Shown one piece after another: positions 48,141-56,778 of a DNA stretch of 64,000 bases (position 1 is the stretch's first letter; each line of letters starts with the position of its first letter). The stretch covers positions 1 to 64,000 of the forward strand of contig BORH01000002.1 in NCBI GenBank assembly GCA_018333075.1, written 5' to 3'. Source of the DNA: Heyndrickxia sporothermodurans (GTDB lineage: Bacteria > Bacillota > Bacilli > Bacillales > Bacillaceae_C). The notes under the pieces are model-generated. The model searched no databases and was not told where the DNA came from. It saw only the letters and a list, made by a program, of their open reading frames with translations. A program made the translations under genes and the position numbers.

Positions 48141-48698
48141 TTGGATAAAAAAACAATTATTTGGGAAAATAACGAATATTACGGAACTGAATATATGGAA
48201 CTTTCTTTTTTTGAGAATAAAATAGAAGCTAGCAGTACAACTATTCGTATAGAAAAAGATGTTCCTTCAAAAATTAATTACTGGATTTTGTTAGATACTA
48301 ACTGGACGGTAAAACAACTGAAAATAGAATTGAACAACGGGAACAGAGAATTACATCTTTCATCTAATGGAGGAGGTCAATGGTTTGATAAAGATGGGAA
48401 GGAAATCCTTGAATTAAATGGCGCCATTGATATTGATATATCATGTACCCCCTTTACGAACTCATTACCGATTAATCGATTAAAATGGGAACAAAATGGA
48501 CCGATTAATTTCGAAATGGTGTTTATAAATGTTCCTGATTTAACCTATAAAAAAGTGAATCAAAGTTATGAATTATTAAAAGATACAAGTGATAAAAGAA
48601 TTTTTTATTATAAAAGCGGTTCATTTGAATCAATTATCGAGGTCGATTTGGATGGACAAGTATTGTTTTATCCAGGACTCTTTAGAAGACTCTTTTAA
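48141..48698 (+). CDS. Putative glycolipid-binding domain protein
   Basis: A 185-residue protein starts at TTG 48141 behind AAGGGGGCGAGGA. Segments WENNEYYGTEYMELSFFENK, DTNWTVKQLKIELNNGNREL, LELNGAIDIDISCTPFTNSL, PINRL and DLDGQVLFYPGLFRRLF follow the putative glycolipid-binding family (PF06475), known from structure but not from function. It is immediately followed by a GNAT gene and is likely cotranscribed with it. Confidence 0.75.
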   Translation: MDKKTIIWENNEYYGTEYMELSFFENKIEASSTTIRIEKDVPSKINYWILLDTNWTVKQLKIELNNGNRELHLSSNGGGQWFDKDGKEILELNGAIDIDISCTPFTNSLPINRLKWEQNGPINFEMVFINVPDLTYKKVNQSYELLKDTSDKRIFYYKSGSFESIIEVDLDGQVLFYPGLFRRLF

Positions 48699-48713
48699 TG
48701 TGAGGAAAAAATA

Positions 48714-49292
48714 TTGGAACAATTTGATTTGGTTTTCGCAAAAACAAACCGCATTATTTTAAGAAGATTTAACCACAATGACACTAAATCTTTCTATTTG
48801 TACCGCTCTAATCCAGAAATCGCTAAATTTCAATCATGGGAAAATTATCAATATCATGATGCAGAAAATTTTGTTAATGAACAAATGAAACATAACCCTA
48901 ATCAACCAGGTACCTGGTTCCAATTTGCAATAGCTTTATCTGAAAATAATCAACTAATTGGAGATTGTGCCCTTCATACACTTTTAATTGAACCACGTAT
49001 CGTCGAAATTGGTTTTACTCTTTCTCCCTCACACCAGGGAAAAGGATATGCAACTGAAGCTGTTCGTGCTTTATTAGATTATTTATTCTTTACGTTAAAA
49101 AAACATAAAATCATTGCCTTCTCAGATGTTCGAAACAATAGGTCTATTGCTGTTCTAGAACGATTGGGCATGAGACGTGAAGGACACCTATTGCAAAACT
49201 ATATGTCAAAAGGGCAATGGGTTGATGAATATCAATATTCTATTTTGAAATCTGAATGGGAAAATAATGAAAGAAAAAATGATAACGAATAA
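48714..49292 (+). CDS. RimJ/RimL-type GNAT acetyltransferase
   Basis: A 192-residue acetyltransferase starts at TTG 48714, 15 bp after the preceding stop, behind GTGAGGA. Motifs: NRIILRRFNHNDTKSFYLYR opening, the acetyl-CoA loop SPSHQGKGYATEAVRALLDY, and VRNNRSIAVLERLGMRREGH. It is of the kind that acetylates ribosomal proteins or small amines; the target is unknown. It is intact. Confidence 0.85.
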   Translation: MEQFDLVFAKTNRIILRRFNHNDTKSFYLYRSNPEIAKFQSWENYQYHDAENFVNEQMKHNPNQPGTWFQFAIALSENNQLIGDCALHTLLIEPRIVEIGFTLSPSHQGKGYATEAVRALLDYLFFTLKKHKIIAFSDVRNNRSIAVLERLGMRREGHLLQNYMSKGQWVDEYQYSILKSEWENNERKNDNE

Positions 49293-49487
49293 TGATCTTT
49301 TCATCCCCTATTAGGAATAGAAAAATCCACTTTGTTGAATGGATTTTTCTATTTGTTATGGAAATATGCTAGTACCCAAATGCCTTCCAATTTCTTTTAA
49401 TGATAGGGCATAAAAACAAAACTAGATCATGCCGAGAGTATATCGCAAACTACAAATAAGTTATCATTGTATATATTTTGTTTAAAC

Positions 49488-50192
49488 CTATCTTTCTTTT
49501 TTTAAAAACATTTTTACAACAATGATCAATCCTATTGTAATATAGATAATCGCATACAAAAAATGAACATAAAAATCACTTCCTATATGAACTGTATCGG
49601 TCGTACTCATATATTTTGTGATAAATACTACTGGAGGAAATGGGATCAGCACCCATTTAAGCCATACTACTTTTTCTACTATTCCCTCATATGAAATAGA
49701 TACAACAATAACTAACATAGCTGATAACCATGCATACTTTTTAGTTGCAAATGAGGTAACAGAAAAAAAAGAACCCACTAGAATTCCGAATAATGCTAAA
49801 ACTAAGTGACTATAAATCGAAAGTCCGATATGAATAGGCTTTATTGGACCTGTAAAATTATTCATGAGTATTGGATATAAAATCGAAAATAACGTCAATA
49901 TTAAAGTAATTAGTAAGCAAACTACCCATTTCCCTACTAAATAATAATATTTAGTTGTTAATTGAACAAATAAAAGTGGCTTTTCATTAGTATCCTCTAT
50001 TGAAAAAATACCCATCGCTATCCAGGTTAACACTAAATAACTAACAATACTTGTCACTGCATAACTGCTTAAGATAGGAACATTTTTATAAGTATAGAAT
50101 AAAATAATCCAACCTAAAAACACAGTTAACGGGGGAATAATCTTTAATGAACGTATATAGCTCTTCCATTGGTAGTTAATAAACCCAATCAT
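49488..50192 (-). CDS. ABC transporter permease
   Basis: A 234-residue integral membrane protein with about six hydrophobic helices (from IIPPLTVFLGWIILFYTYKN to YAIIYITIGLIIVVKMFLKK). It has no ATPase motif. It overlaps the ATPase gene by 4 bp and shares its direction, forming an ABC-2-like exporter. The substrate is unknown. Confidence 0.8.
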   Translation of the reverse strand: MIGFINYQWKSYIRSLKIIPPLTVFLGWIILFYTYKNVPILSSYAVTSIVSYLVLTWIAMGIFSIEDTNEKPLLFVQLTTKYYYLVGKWVVCLLITLILTLFSILYPILMNNFTGPIKPIHIGLSIYSHLVLALFGILVGSFFSVTSFATKKYAWLSAMLVIVVSISYEGIVEKVVWLKWVLIPFPPVVFITKYMSTTDTVHIGSDFYVHFLYAIIYITIGLIIVVKMFLKKER

Positions 50193-51016
50193 AGTTTCCT
50201 CTTTTCTCTGACCTCAAGCACAGAGCATTTTCTATTTAATAATTCCAATAATATTTGATCACTTATTGAGGAATCTACTGTTACGGAGGCTGTTTTCCCC
50301 TCAAAATGTACCTCGCGCAAATCCAGCTCCTCAAAAATTTCTTTATCGGAAAAATCTACTTTAATTAGTTTTTTTGCCTTAGAAATTTTTTTATTAAATG
50401 AGATTTCTCCAGATTCAACATATATAATCTGATCTGCTAGTTTTTCAACCATGTAATCTTCATGACTAGTAAAAATAATCGTTATTTGTTTCTTAAGCTT
50501 TTCAAGAAGATCTAGAAGATTCTGTTGCGATTCATTATCCAATCCTGATAGAGGCTCGTCTAAAAGAAGTATATCAGGTTTTGCAAGAATTGCTTGGAGA
50601 ATTCCCAACTTTTGCTTTGTGCCCTTAGAGCACTGTTTAATTGGTGTATCAAGAAAAGGTTCTAATCCAAATAAATGAATATACTGAAAGAGATCGGAGT
50701 GAATATCCCTCTTTGAAATACCATAAAATGAAGCGACTAATTTTAAATATTCCATTAATTTAAAACGAATATTTTCTGGAAATTGGTCAAGTACATAACC
50801 AATCTTCTGCTTATTCATAATGATTTTGCCTTTTGTTGGTTCATAAATGCCAGCTATAGTTTTTAACAATGTACTTTTTCCTGTACCGTTTCCTCCAGAA
50901 ATGGCAGTTGCTGATTGTTCTACACATTTGAAAGAAATATTTTGGAATATTGGATGACCGTCTATCTCTTTACCTATATCTAACGCTTCAATAATAAAAT
51001 TTTTCAGTTTAACCAC
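50189..51016 (-). CDS. ABC transporter ATP-binding protein
   Basis: A 275-residue ATPase starts at GTG 51016. Walker A is SGGNGTGKSTLLK, the signature is the variant CSKGTKQKLGIL (in place of LSGGQ), Walker B is ILLLDEPLSGLD, and the switch His is in IIFTSHED. The C-terminal 70 residues form an extra domain seen in ABC-2 exporters. It lies 6 bp downstream of a MerR regulator gene, so the three genes form a self-regulated export operon. Confidence 0.85.
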   Translation of the reverse strand: MVKLKNFIIEALDIGKEIDGHPIFQNISFKCVEQSATAISGGNGTGKSTLLKTIAGIYEPTKGKIIMNKQKIGYVLDQFPENIRFKLMEYLKLVASFYGISKRDIHSDLFQYIHLFGLEPFLDTPIKQCSKGTKQKLGILQAILAKPDILLLDEPLSGLDNESQQNLLDLLEKLKKQITIIFTSHEDYMVEKLADQIIYVESGEISFNKKISKAKKLIKVDFSDKEIFEELDLREVHFEGKTASVTVDSSISDQILLELLNRKCSVLEVREKRKL

Positions 51017-51022
51017 AACCTG

Positions 51023-51790
51023 TTATTCAATTTCTGATTGTTTCATATGATATTCCATTGCTCGATTGAGCCATCTTTGCTCATCTTCTGTAAATGGTGA
51101 AGGTGACATATCCTCAAGTTCTTGAATATCCAGATTTTCCATGTCTGTATCTGCTAGTTTTTGAATTAAATCCTCTCCAAGAAACTCCATGGATGCTTCA
51201 ATATACGTTTTAATCATGGTTTGTACTCCTGGATCCTCTATGGGCTTACCATATAATTGTTTTACTTCCTTAGCCATTTGTATATAGGTTTGATCCAAAA
51301 TTATTTTATCTTTTTCTGTTTTTTTTAATAGTTCTTCTACTATTTCCTTTTGCATGTGTTGCTCCATCCATTCATTGTGCATGCTTTCCTTTTGCAAATT
51401 ATGGATAAGAACTAATAATACTGTGCTATCTACTTCCCCTTCCTCCTCTAGTAGTTTAATGACTCTATTAATAGCTGCCATTGATTGTTCAATTTGTTCT
51501 TTTTCTTTTTCTAACGCCTTCAAGTGAAGGGTTAAAGTGTCATTTAAATCAACGGTAAAGCTTGATTCCTGCAACAAGCTAGCGATTTTATCCAAACTAT
51601 ATCCCAAGAACTTTAGACTTACGATTTTCTGTAAGGTTAGAATATCTTGATGATTATAAATTCGGTGTCCTGTAGTAGGATGTTTTTCTGGTTGTAAAAG
51701 ACCAATTTCATCATAATAATGCAGCGTACGAATAGATACCCCTGCCTTTTCAGAAAACTCCCCAATCGAATATTTGTCATTTCCTTTCAT
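51023..51790 (-). CDS. MerR-family regulator with a TipA-like C-terminal domain
   Basis: A 255-residue protein starts at ATG 51790, behind GGGAGGATTGCC. The MerR DNA-binding head is YSIGEFSEKAGVSIRTLHYY, DEIGLLQPEKHPTTGHRIYN. Next comes a long dimerisation helix (about 80-125) and a C-terminal helical domain (about 130-255), in the position of the TipAS/Mta drug-binding domain. It is the first gene of an operon with an ABC exporter. A multidrug- or peptide-responsive activator is inferred. Confidence 0.85.
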   Translation of the reverse strand: MKGNDKYSIGEFSEKAGVSIRTLHYYDEIGLLQPEKHPTTGHRIYNHQDILTLQKIVSLKFLGYSLDKIASLLQESSFTVDLNDTLTLHLKALEKEKEQIEQSMAAINRVIKLLEEEGEVDSTVLLVLIHNLQKESMHNEWMEQHMQKEIVEELLKKTEKDKIILDQTYIQMAKEVKQLYGKPIEDPGVQTMIKTYIEASMEFLGEDLIQKLADTDMENLDIQELEDMSPSPFTEDEQRWLNRAMEYHMKQSEIE

Positions 51791-51821
51791 CGGCAATCCT
51801 CCCAAAAAAATATATATATCC

Positions 51822-51852
51822 ATTATAAAGCCTTACGTAACTAGAGGTACAA
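51822..51852 (-). promoter_or_regulatory. MerR-type promoter with 19-bp spacer
   Basis: On the minus strand TTGTAC (51852-51847) and TATAAT (51827-51822) are separated by 19 bp, the long spacing typical of promoters remodelled by MerR activators. It lies 32 bp upstream of the MerR start, so autoregulation is likely. Confidence 0.65.
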
Positions 51853-51910
51853 GAGGAATATTGAAAAAACATGAAGCTTAAGTAAAAATAATCATTATAT
51901 TTATAAAAAT

Positions 51911-51930
51911 AACCGCCCAATTGAGCGGTT
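51911..51930 (-). terminator. Short hairpin after the yolD-like gene
   Basis: AACCGC and GCGGTT pair around an eight-base loop, and on the minus strand are followed by ATTTTTATAAA. It overlaps the end of the gene at 51931. Confidence 0.55.
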
Positions 51931-52263
51931 TTAATCCATAATTTTTATTTCCATAACATCTCTAAAGTTTAAATACTCAATGTCACCATTCATGTTCTTT
52001 AGCTTTATTTGCTTTGTTAAAGGATCTATTTTAACTACTCTTCCAATAATGTTTTTCATAAAACCATGATCAAAAACAGAGAAATCCAGTGGCAATTTAA
52101 ATTCCTCTGCATATTTAATTCTTTCCTCAAATTCTTGGATTTGATATTCATCAAGCAATGGTTTACTTTGTCTATTTACATCCACTTTCATCTCCCTTAA
52201 CATTTTTACATGCTCAGGTAACATAAGCGATACCCACTTCTTATTGCCCCTATCACGGATCAT
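51931..52263 (-). CDS. YolD-like protein
   Basis: A 110-residue protein: MIRDRGNKKWVSLMLPEHVK near the start, YQIQEFEERIKYAEEFKLPL in the middle, and a beta-rich end (GRVVKIDPLTKQIKLKNMNG). This is the YolD-like family, always coupled to UvrX/DinB-type polymerases in Bacillus and sometimes compared with UmuD. Its start overlaps the polymerase stop by 4 bp. Confidence 0.85.
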   Translation of the reverse strand: MIRDRGNKKWVSLMLPEHVKMLREMKVDVNRQSKPLLDEYQIQEFEERIKYAEEFKLPLDFSVFDHGFMKNIIGRVVKIDPLTKQIKLKNMNGDIEYLNFRDVMEIKIMD

Positions 52264-53528
52264 GCCTTATGACCTCCTACAAGCGCTGCGCGTTTTAGAG
52301 ATGTACCAGCTTCAGTAAATGATACTGCTCTCAATAACGCTGCAGATCCAAAACGATCCCTTATTTGATCTACGACATATCCTAAATCATGTAGTTTGCT
52401 TTTGTCTGGCTCAAACAGATTTAATTGCAGGTTAGTATCGTCTGTAATTTTAGAAAGAGATATGGAAATTTGCCGAACACTTTTTCCATTATAAAATTGA
52501 TGAAAAAGTTTTAAACATGTTCGATAAATATCCATCGTAACATTGGTCGGTTCGTCAATAGTACATGAGCGATTAAAGCCGCCACCGAAATCTGTATCAC
52601 TATATCCAATCCCTAAGGTAATCGTTCTTCCAGCCTTATTTGCATTACGTGCTCTTCGTGCTACTTCCTCACACATTTCTAGCATCACTGTTTTAATTTC
52701 ACTTTCCTTTTGATAATCTCTTAACAATATTTGGCCTTTGGCAAAGCTAATCTGCCCCTGTAAAATGGGCGCTCCTAGCTCAGATAAATCAACACCCCAT
52801 GCATGGTGATATAGCTGGTTTCCCATTACACCGAATTTTTTCTCTAATATTTCAAGTGGGTATTTAGCAAGTTGCCCGACACTAAAAATCCCCATGGTAT
52901 TTAAATTCCTTTCCATCCTTCGACCAATTCCCCACATTTTACTTAAAGGAGAAACAGTCCACAGCTTTACAGGTATGTCTTCATATGTCCATTCTGCAAC
53001 ACCATTAGGTGCCTTTTTAGATTCTAAATCTAAAGCTAGCTTAGCCATAAGCATATTAGGCCCAATTCCGATCGTACAAGGTAAACCATACCTTTCATAT
53101 ATTTCATTTTTTATCAAGTAGGCAATTTTTTGAGGACCTCCGAATAACTTTTTAAGTCCATTAACCTTTATAAATGATTCATCAACTGAGTAAACATGGA
53201 TATCGTCCATAGGTGCATATTTGTTAAAGATGTTTATTAGTTCTGTTGATATCTGTAAATAACTAGACATTTTTGCCTCTTCTATAATAATGCGTTCATC
53301 ATTTGGGATATCGAATAATCGGGAAGAAGCTGACTTAATGCCAAAATCCTTTTTTAATTTTGGCGAAGCAGCAAGCACTATACTCCCCGGTTGTTCCTTG
53401 TTTCCAACTACAGCAAGATAACAAGTCATTGGGTCTAGCCCTCTCATTACAGCGCTGCAGCTTGCGTAAAAAGACTTCATATCAATACAAAGAATGTCCT
53501 GATGTGGAAGGTTACTGTAATCAATCAT
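52260..53528 (-). CDS. uvrX: Y-family DNA polymerase (UvrX/YqjW type)
   Basis: A 422-residue error-prone polymerase. The palm starts ILCIDMKSFYASCSAVMRGL (metal-binding Asp and steric-gate region) and the second carboxylate pair is in HVYSVDESFIKV. The helix-hairpin-helix thumb contains MWGIGRRMERNLNTMGIFSV. The little-finger domain is at the C-terminus. It copies past DNA lesions as part of the SOS response. It lies between a WYL-like small gene (2 bp upstream) and a YolD-like gene, with DinR boxes ahead of the cassette. Confidence 0.9.
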   Translation of the reverse strand: MIDYSNLPHQDILCIDMKSFYASCSAVMRGLDPMTCYLAVVGNKEQPGSIVLAASPKLKKDFGIKSASSRLFDIPNDERIIIEEAKMSSYLQISTELINIFNKYAPMDDIHVYSVDESFIKVNGLKKLFGGPQKIAYLIKNEIYERYGLPCTIGIGPNMLMAKLALDLESKKAPNGVAEWTYEDIPVKLWTVSPLSKMWGIGRRMERNLNTMGIFSVGQLAKYPLEILEKKFGVMGNQLYHHAWGVDLSELGAPILQGQISFAKGQILLRDYQKESEIKTVMLEMCEEVARRARNANKAGRTITLGIGYSDTDFGGGFNRSCTIDEPTNVTMDIYRTCLKLFHQFYNGKSVRQISISLSKITDDTNLQLNLFEPDKSKLHDLGYVVDQIRDRFGSAALLRAVSFTEAGTSLKRAALVGGHKA

Positions 53529-53530
53529 TA

Positions 53531-53749
53531 CTAAGCCCCTCTTCTATGGTGTTTAGGAGATCCTATTGATAAAATATTGCTTAGTTTAAATGTACGAATC
53601 TGTCTTCTGGTGTAGCAATAAGCACTAAATGATTTTTCCCCCACTCTTTCCACACGAATAATGCGTTGTGAGATTTCTCCCTTTGCAGATAAATAAATCA
53701 TTTCAAGCCTATCACCCAATTCAGCTGACCTTAAAAGCAAACCTTTCAT
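53531..53749 (-). CDS. Small WYL-like protein heading the UvrX cassette
   Basis: A 72-residue protein starts at ATG 53749 behind GGAGGTCTAATTG. The sequence GDRLEMIYLSAKGEISQRII, RVERVGEKSFSAYCYTRRQI, RTFKLSNILSIG is the beta-barrel-like half of WYL domains. These tiny proteins commonly precede uvrX and yolD in Bacillus. Function is unknown; a ligand-binding or regulatory role is inferred. Confidence 0.75.
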   Translation of the reverse strand: MKGLLLRSAELGDRLEMIYLSAKGEISQRIIRVERVGEKSFSAYCYTRRQIRTFKLSNILSIGSPKHHRRGA

Positions 53750-53771
53750 CAATTAGACCTCCTTCAATATG

Positions 53772-53808
53772 CGAACTCCTGTTCTTATTGTATGCAAACA
53801 AATGTTCT
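53772..53808 (-). promoter_or_regulatory. Two DinR (LexA) boxes
   Basis: CGAACTCCTGTTCT (53772-53785) and CAAACAAATGTTCT (53795-53808) both match the Bacillus SOS box CGAAC-N4-GTTCG with one or two changes. They lie 23 and 46 bp upstream of the cassette start, and their centres are 23 bp apart. Confidence 0.75.
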
Positions 53809-54111
53809 TTATTCAATATATTTTTATTTCCATTTTTTTAATGTCCTTATACAAAAAAATTATAGAGTTAGTTAAAATGGAATGAGATTTAGTTAAAGTT
53901 GAATGTTTGAAAGGGAAAAACTGGTTTAATTTAAAAGGCAAATTATCGTTCATTCTATTTTTTCAGAGATTCACTCCAAACGAAGAGGTTTTAATAACAC
54001 GAATAAAAATATTTTTAATATTAAGAAATTTATCCATTCCATTTTATCAATATTTCATACATTAATAATAATCCCGTATGTATTATACAATCTATTGAGT
54101 AGCACTTCTTG
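53809..54111. other. Gene-free stretch
   Basis: AT-rich, with no gene seen. It ends in an orphan terminator. Confidence 0.35.
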
Positions 54112-54138
54112 AAAAGCGTATGGTTTCCATACGCTTTT
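54112..54138 (+). terminator. Orphan terminator
   Basis: AAAAGCGTATGG-TTT-CCATACGCTTTT is a perfect 12-bp stem followed by ATCCGTTTTTT. No protein-coding gene precedes it within 300 bp on this strand. It may end an unrecognised small RNA or be a relic. Confidence 0.7.
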
Positions 54139-54293
54139 ATCCGTTTTTTTAAACTCTACAAAAATCTATTAGGCAAATAACGATTTTTCTCTCATTTTAT
54201 ACGTTTGTCCACTACATTTTTTTTAACTTACATATTTTATAGAAGGGATTGCATCTATTGCATTCTTTAAATCTTTAATGGGAGGTGCTAATT

Positions 54294-54386
54294 ATGGGAG
54301 GCTCAGGAATGGGATCATCATTTGCTTTAATTGTTGTATTGTTCATTTTATTAATTATAGTCGGAACTTCTTTCATGACTTACTAA
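54294..54386 (+). CDS. YjcZ-family sporulation membrane peptide
   Basis: A 30-residue peptide, MGGSGMGSSFALIVVLFILL then IIVGTSFMTY. It starts at ATG 54294 behind GGGAGGTGCTAATT. The Gly-rich head and single FALIVVLFILLIIVG helix are the hallmark of the YjcZ family, tiny membrane peptides made during sporulation. A terminator follows. A broken relative is at 30618. Confidence 0.9.
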   Translation: MGGSGMGSSFALIVVLFILLIIVGTSFMTY

Positions 54387-54399
54387 TGTAGAAATTATA

Positions 54400-54424
54400 A
54401 GGGCAGAATAGATTCTGTCCTTTT
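54400..54424 (+). terminator. Terminator of the YjcZ peptide
   Basis: AAGGGCAGAAT and ATTCTGTCCTT pair with one mismatch, followed by TTATG. Confidence 0.65.
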
Positions 54425-54454
54425 ATGCACTCTGGGAGAGAAAGGAGTGATGAA

Positions 54455-54649
54455 ATGCATCCTTTAATGAGATATCGAGGAGAACCAGTTGAAATCAGAA
54501 TGCGTGATGGAAGAATGTATAGAGGAGTAATAGATGGAGACCCACCTCCAGGAGGTATCTTCTTAAGATCTCCATTTAGAAGAAGATTTATTCCATTTTT
54601 TGCAATAGCTTTCGTTTTTTCACTACGTTTTAGAAGACGAATTTTTTAG
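54455..54649 (+). CDS. Small DGR-motif (Sm-like) basic protein, possible spore component
   Basis: A 64-residue protein starts at ATG 54455 behind AAAGGAGTGATGAA. The first half, YRGEPVEIRMRDGRMYRGVI then DGDPPPGGIFLRSP, resembles the strand-turn-strand of Sm/Hfq or KOW-like barrels. The second half is Phe/Arg-rich and hydrophobic (FRRRFIPFFAIAFVFSLRFR). This aromatic-basic tail recalls the FGFGRR peptide at 30998. RNA binding is only a guess. Its place just after a YjcZ gene suggests sporulation expression. Confidence 0.6.
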   Translation: MHPLMRYRGEPVEIRMRDGRMYRGVIDGDPPPGGIFLRSPFRRRFIPFFAIAFVFSLRFRRRIF

Positions 54650-54653
54650 ATGG

Positions 54654-54685
54654 CTAAAGCCCTCCATACTGGAAGGGCTTTGCTT
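54654..54685 (+). terminator. Rho-independent terminator
   Basis: AAAGCCCTCC and GGAAGGGCTTT pair with a one-base bulge, ending in TTTGC. It follows the small basic protein gene. Confidence 0.7.
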
Positions 54686-55029
54686 TGGTGCAAAGGAATT
54701 TAGGAGGCAATATTATTATATCTCCTAATTATTTTTAATTCACTTAAGTATGGTATTAACCTTAATTATTCTACAATATCCCGTTCTAACCTGGATTACT
54801 TTTTTGCAATCATTTATTTAAAACAAATTGGTTTAAACATAATATGTAGTTTTTTTTTGTATATGTGATATCTTTTATGTCACAAAGCATAAAAAGTTTT
54901 GCTAAGAACATTTTACAAGTTTTAAAAATACTTAAGGGTACCTTTATCACTTATAAATACAATGTACTAAAATTATGCCTTTTTTCCTTTTATTGATACA
55001 ATATATCCAACAATAATGAGGTGATGCTT
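54686..55029. other. Gene-free stretch upstream of the SRAP gene
   Basis: No gene seen. TTTTTTTGTATATGTGATATCTTTTATG near 54850 is AT-rich, but no promoter is claimed. Confidence 0.3.
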
Positions 55030-55707
55030 ATGTGCGGCAGATTCACACTGACAGTTACAATTGATGAGATCATAGACCGTTTTGACATTAAACAGTTTCT
55101 TAATGAAGAGCTTTACTCACCAAGCTTTAATATCGCTCCATCTCAGGCTGTTTTAACTGTAATAAATGATGGTACTAAGAATCGACTTGGTTATCTACGT
55201 TGGGGGTTAATTCCACCGTGGGCTAAAGATGAAAAGATTGGTTATAAAATGATCAATGCCCGCGCGGAAACAATTTCTGAAAAATCAAGTTTTCGCAATG
55301 CCTACAAGAAAAAACGCTGTCTAATCCTCGCTGATAGTTTTTACGAATGGAAACGACATGACAATAATACAAAAACTCCTATGCGTATTAAACTAAAAGC
55401 TGTTGATTTATTCGCAATGGCAGGAATATGGGAGTCGTGGAAATCACCAAATGGTCAAATTGTTTATACATGTTCCGTTATAACCACAGCATCTAATGAA
55501 CTGATGAGCTCAATCCACGATCGAATGCCAGTTATTCTAAAACCAGATGATGAAAAATACTGGTTAGATCCTTCTATAGGTGATACCGACTTCTTAAACC
55601 AATTTTTAAAACCTTTCAATCAAGATATGATGGAAGCTTATGAAGTTTCAAACTTAGTCAATTCACCAAAAAATAATTCTCCAACTCTGATCCAAAAATT
55701 TTGTTAG
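55030..55707 (+). CDS. SOS-response-associated peptidase (SRAP/YedK family)
   Basis: A 225-residue protein starts at ATG 55030 (GAGGTGATGCTT upstream), so that the catalytic cysteine is residue 2 (MCGRFTL). Other family signatures are RWGLIPPWAKD, INARAETISEKSSFRNAYKK, KRCLILADSFYEWKR and the His in IHDRMPVIL. SRAP proteins (HMCES/YedK) crosslink covalently to abasic sites in single-stranded DNA and protect them. It stands alone 1.2 kb from the UvrX cassette. No SOS box was seen upstream. Confidence 0.9.
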   Translation: MCGRFTLTVTIDEIIDRFDIKQFLNEELYSPSFNIAPSQAVLTVINDGTKNRLGYLRWGLIPPWAKDEKIGYKMINARAETISEKSSFRNAYKKKRCLILADSFYEWKRHDNNTKTPMRIKLKAVDLFAMAGIWESWKSPNGQIVYTCSVITTASNELMSSIHDRMPVILKPDDEKYWLDPSIGDTDFLNQFLKPFNQDMMEAYEVSNLVNSPKNNSPTLIQKFC

Positions 55708-55837
55708 GAGAAAACAAAGTCTCAAATTTTTCATACATATTAAAAGTTTTATTGAGTGTCTAAAATGCAATTTAAAATATTGCAGGAAATTCTCTCTTTT
55801 TATCGAATGATTACTTTAAAAAAGGGGGAATATGTGG

Positions 55838-56296
55838 ATGAAACAACGACACGAAGTATTGTTTAAGCAGTTAGAAACCTATCGAAGTTATGTTCTAAAT
55901 GTACTAAAAAATGTAACAGCTGAGAAAGCAGAAATAATTCCAAAAGGATTTAATAATAATATTCGCTGGAATCTTGGACATATTTATTTTGACCAATACC
56001 TGTGGATTCAAGCATTAACTAAAGAAAAGAATACTACTTTCGAAAAACTAAATTCATGGTTTGGATTTGGAACCTCCCCAACTAATTTTAGCTCTGAGAC
56101 ACCTTCATTGGAAGAATTAAAGGGATTATTAAAAGAACAGCCCTCACAAATAAAAGAAGCATATGGTGAACGCTTAGAGGAAGAATTTTCACCTACAGAA
56201 ATGGGAATGTATACCATTGAACAAGTTCTAATTCGAACAATCTTTCATGAAGGTATGCATTTACAAGCTATTTTAGATATAAAAAAATGTATTTAG
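55838..56296 (+). CDS. DinB-fold protein
   Basis: A 152-residue protein starts at ATG 55838, behind AAAGGGGG. It is a four-helix bundle with the metal-binding histidines in WNLGHIYFDQYLW and TIFHEGMHLQAIL (HxxxH). It is of the DinB/YfiT-like kind and its substrate is unknown. It ends 70 bp before a long terminator. Confidence 0.8.
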   Translation: MKQRHEVLFKQLETYRSYVLNVLKNVTAEKAEIIPKGFNNNIRWNLGHIYFDQYLWIQALTKEKNTTFEKLNSWFGFGTSPTNFSSETPSLEELKGLLKEQPSQIKEAYGERLEEEFSPTEMGMYTIEQVLIRTIFHEGMHLQAILDIKKCI

Positions 56297-56321
56297 GATA
56301 GATCTTAAAAAGTTCTAACCA

Positions 56322-56414
56322 TTCATTCGCTTAATAATAAGTGAATGAATTACCAAATAAAAAACGTATCTAAAGAAAAGCACTTCAAAAATCTGAAGAG
56401 CTTTTCTTAGATAC
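56322..56414 (+). terminator. Palindrome followed by a very long hairpin terminator
   Basis: TTCATTC-G-CTTA and TAAG-T-GAATGAA (56322-56350) form an inverted repeat. Next GTATCTAAAGAAAAGCACTTCA pairs over about 21 bp with TGAAGAGCTTTTCTTAGATAC (56366-56414), with one bulge and one mismatch. The second serves as terminator of the DinB-fold gene. Confidence 0.65.
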
Positions 56415-56778
56415 TAATAATTAGATTAACCAATTTTACTCAAACCTAGCATTCTTATAAAATGTTTCTACTCCCTTCATCAATATTTACCAATACTATT
56501 CAGAAAGAAATTATCTAAAAAGGATCTTGTTAATAATTATAATTAACACCAAGGTTTCTTTTTTACTTAAAGTATTTCTCATTGCTTCAAGTTGAGAACT
56601 TTAACAATATGGGGCATAAGCTCGGTCCATTATTGATCCCCTGCCAATGAAGCAGATAAAATTCAATTTTTAAATAAATAACCCATAAAATTGTAGTCAC
56701 AACTAATCCATTTTTTTAATATACATATTAGTGTGCATAGAAAATACTATTGTTACAACCTGCAGTTAATACTTTTTG
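56415..56778. other. Gene-free stretch
   Basis: No supported gene or strong structure. Confidence 0.35.
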
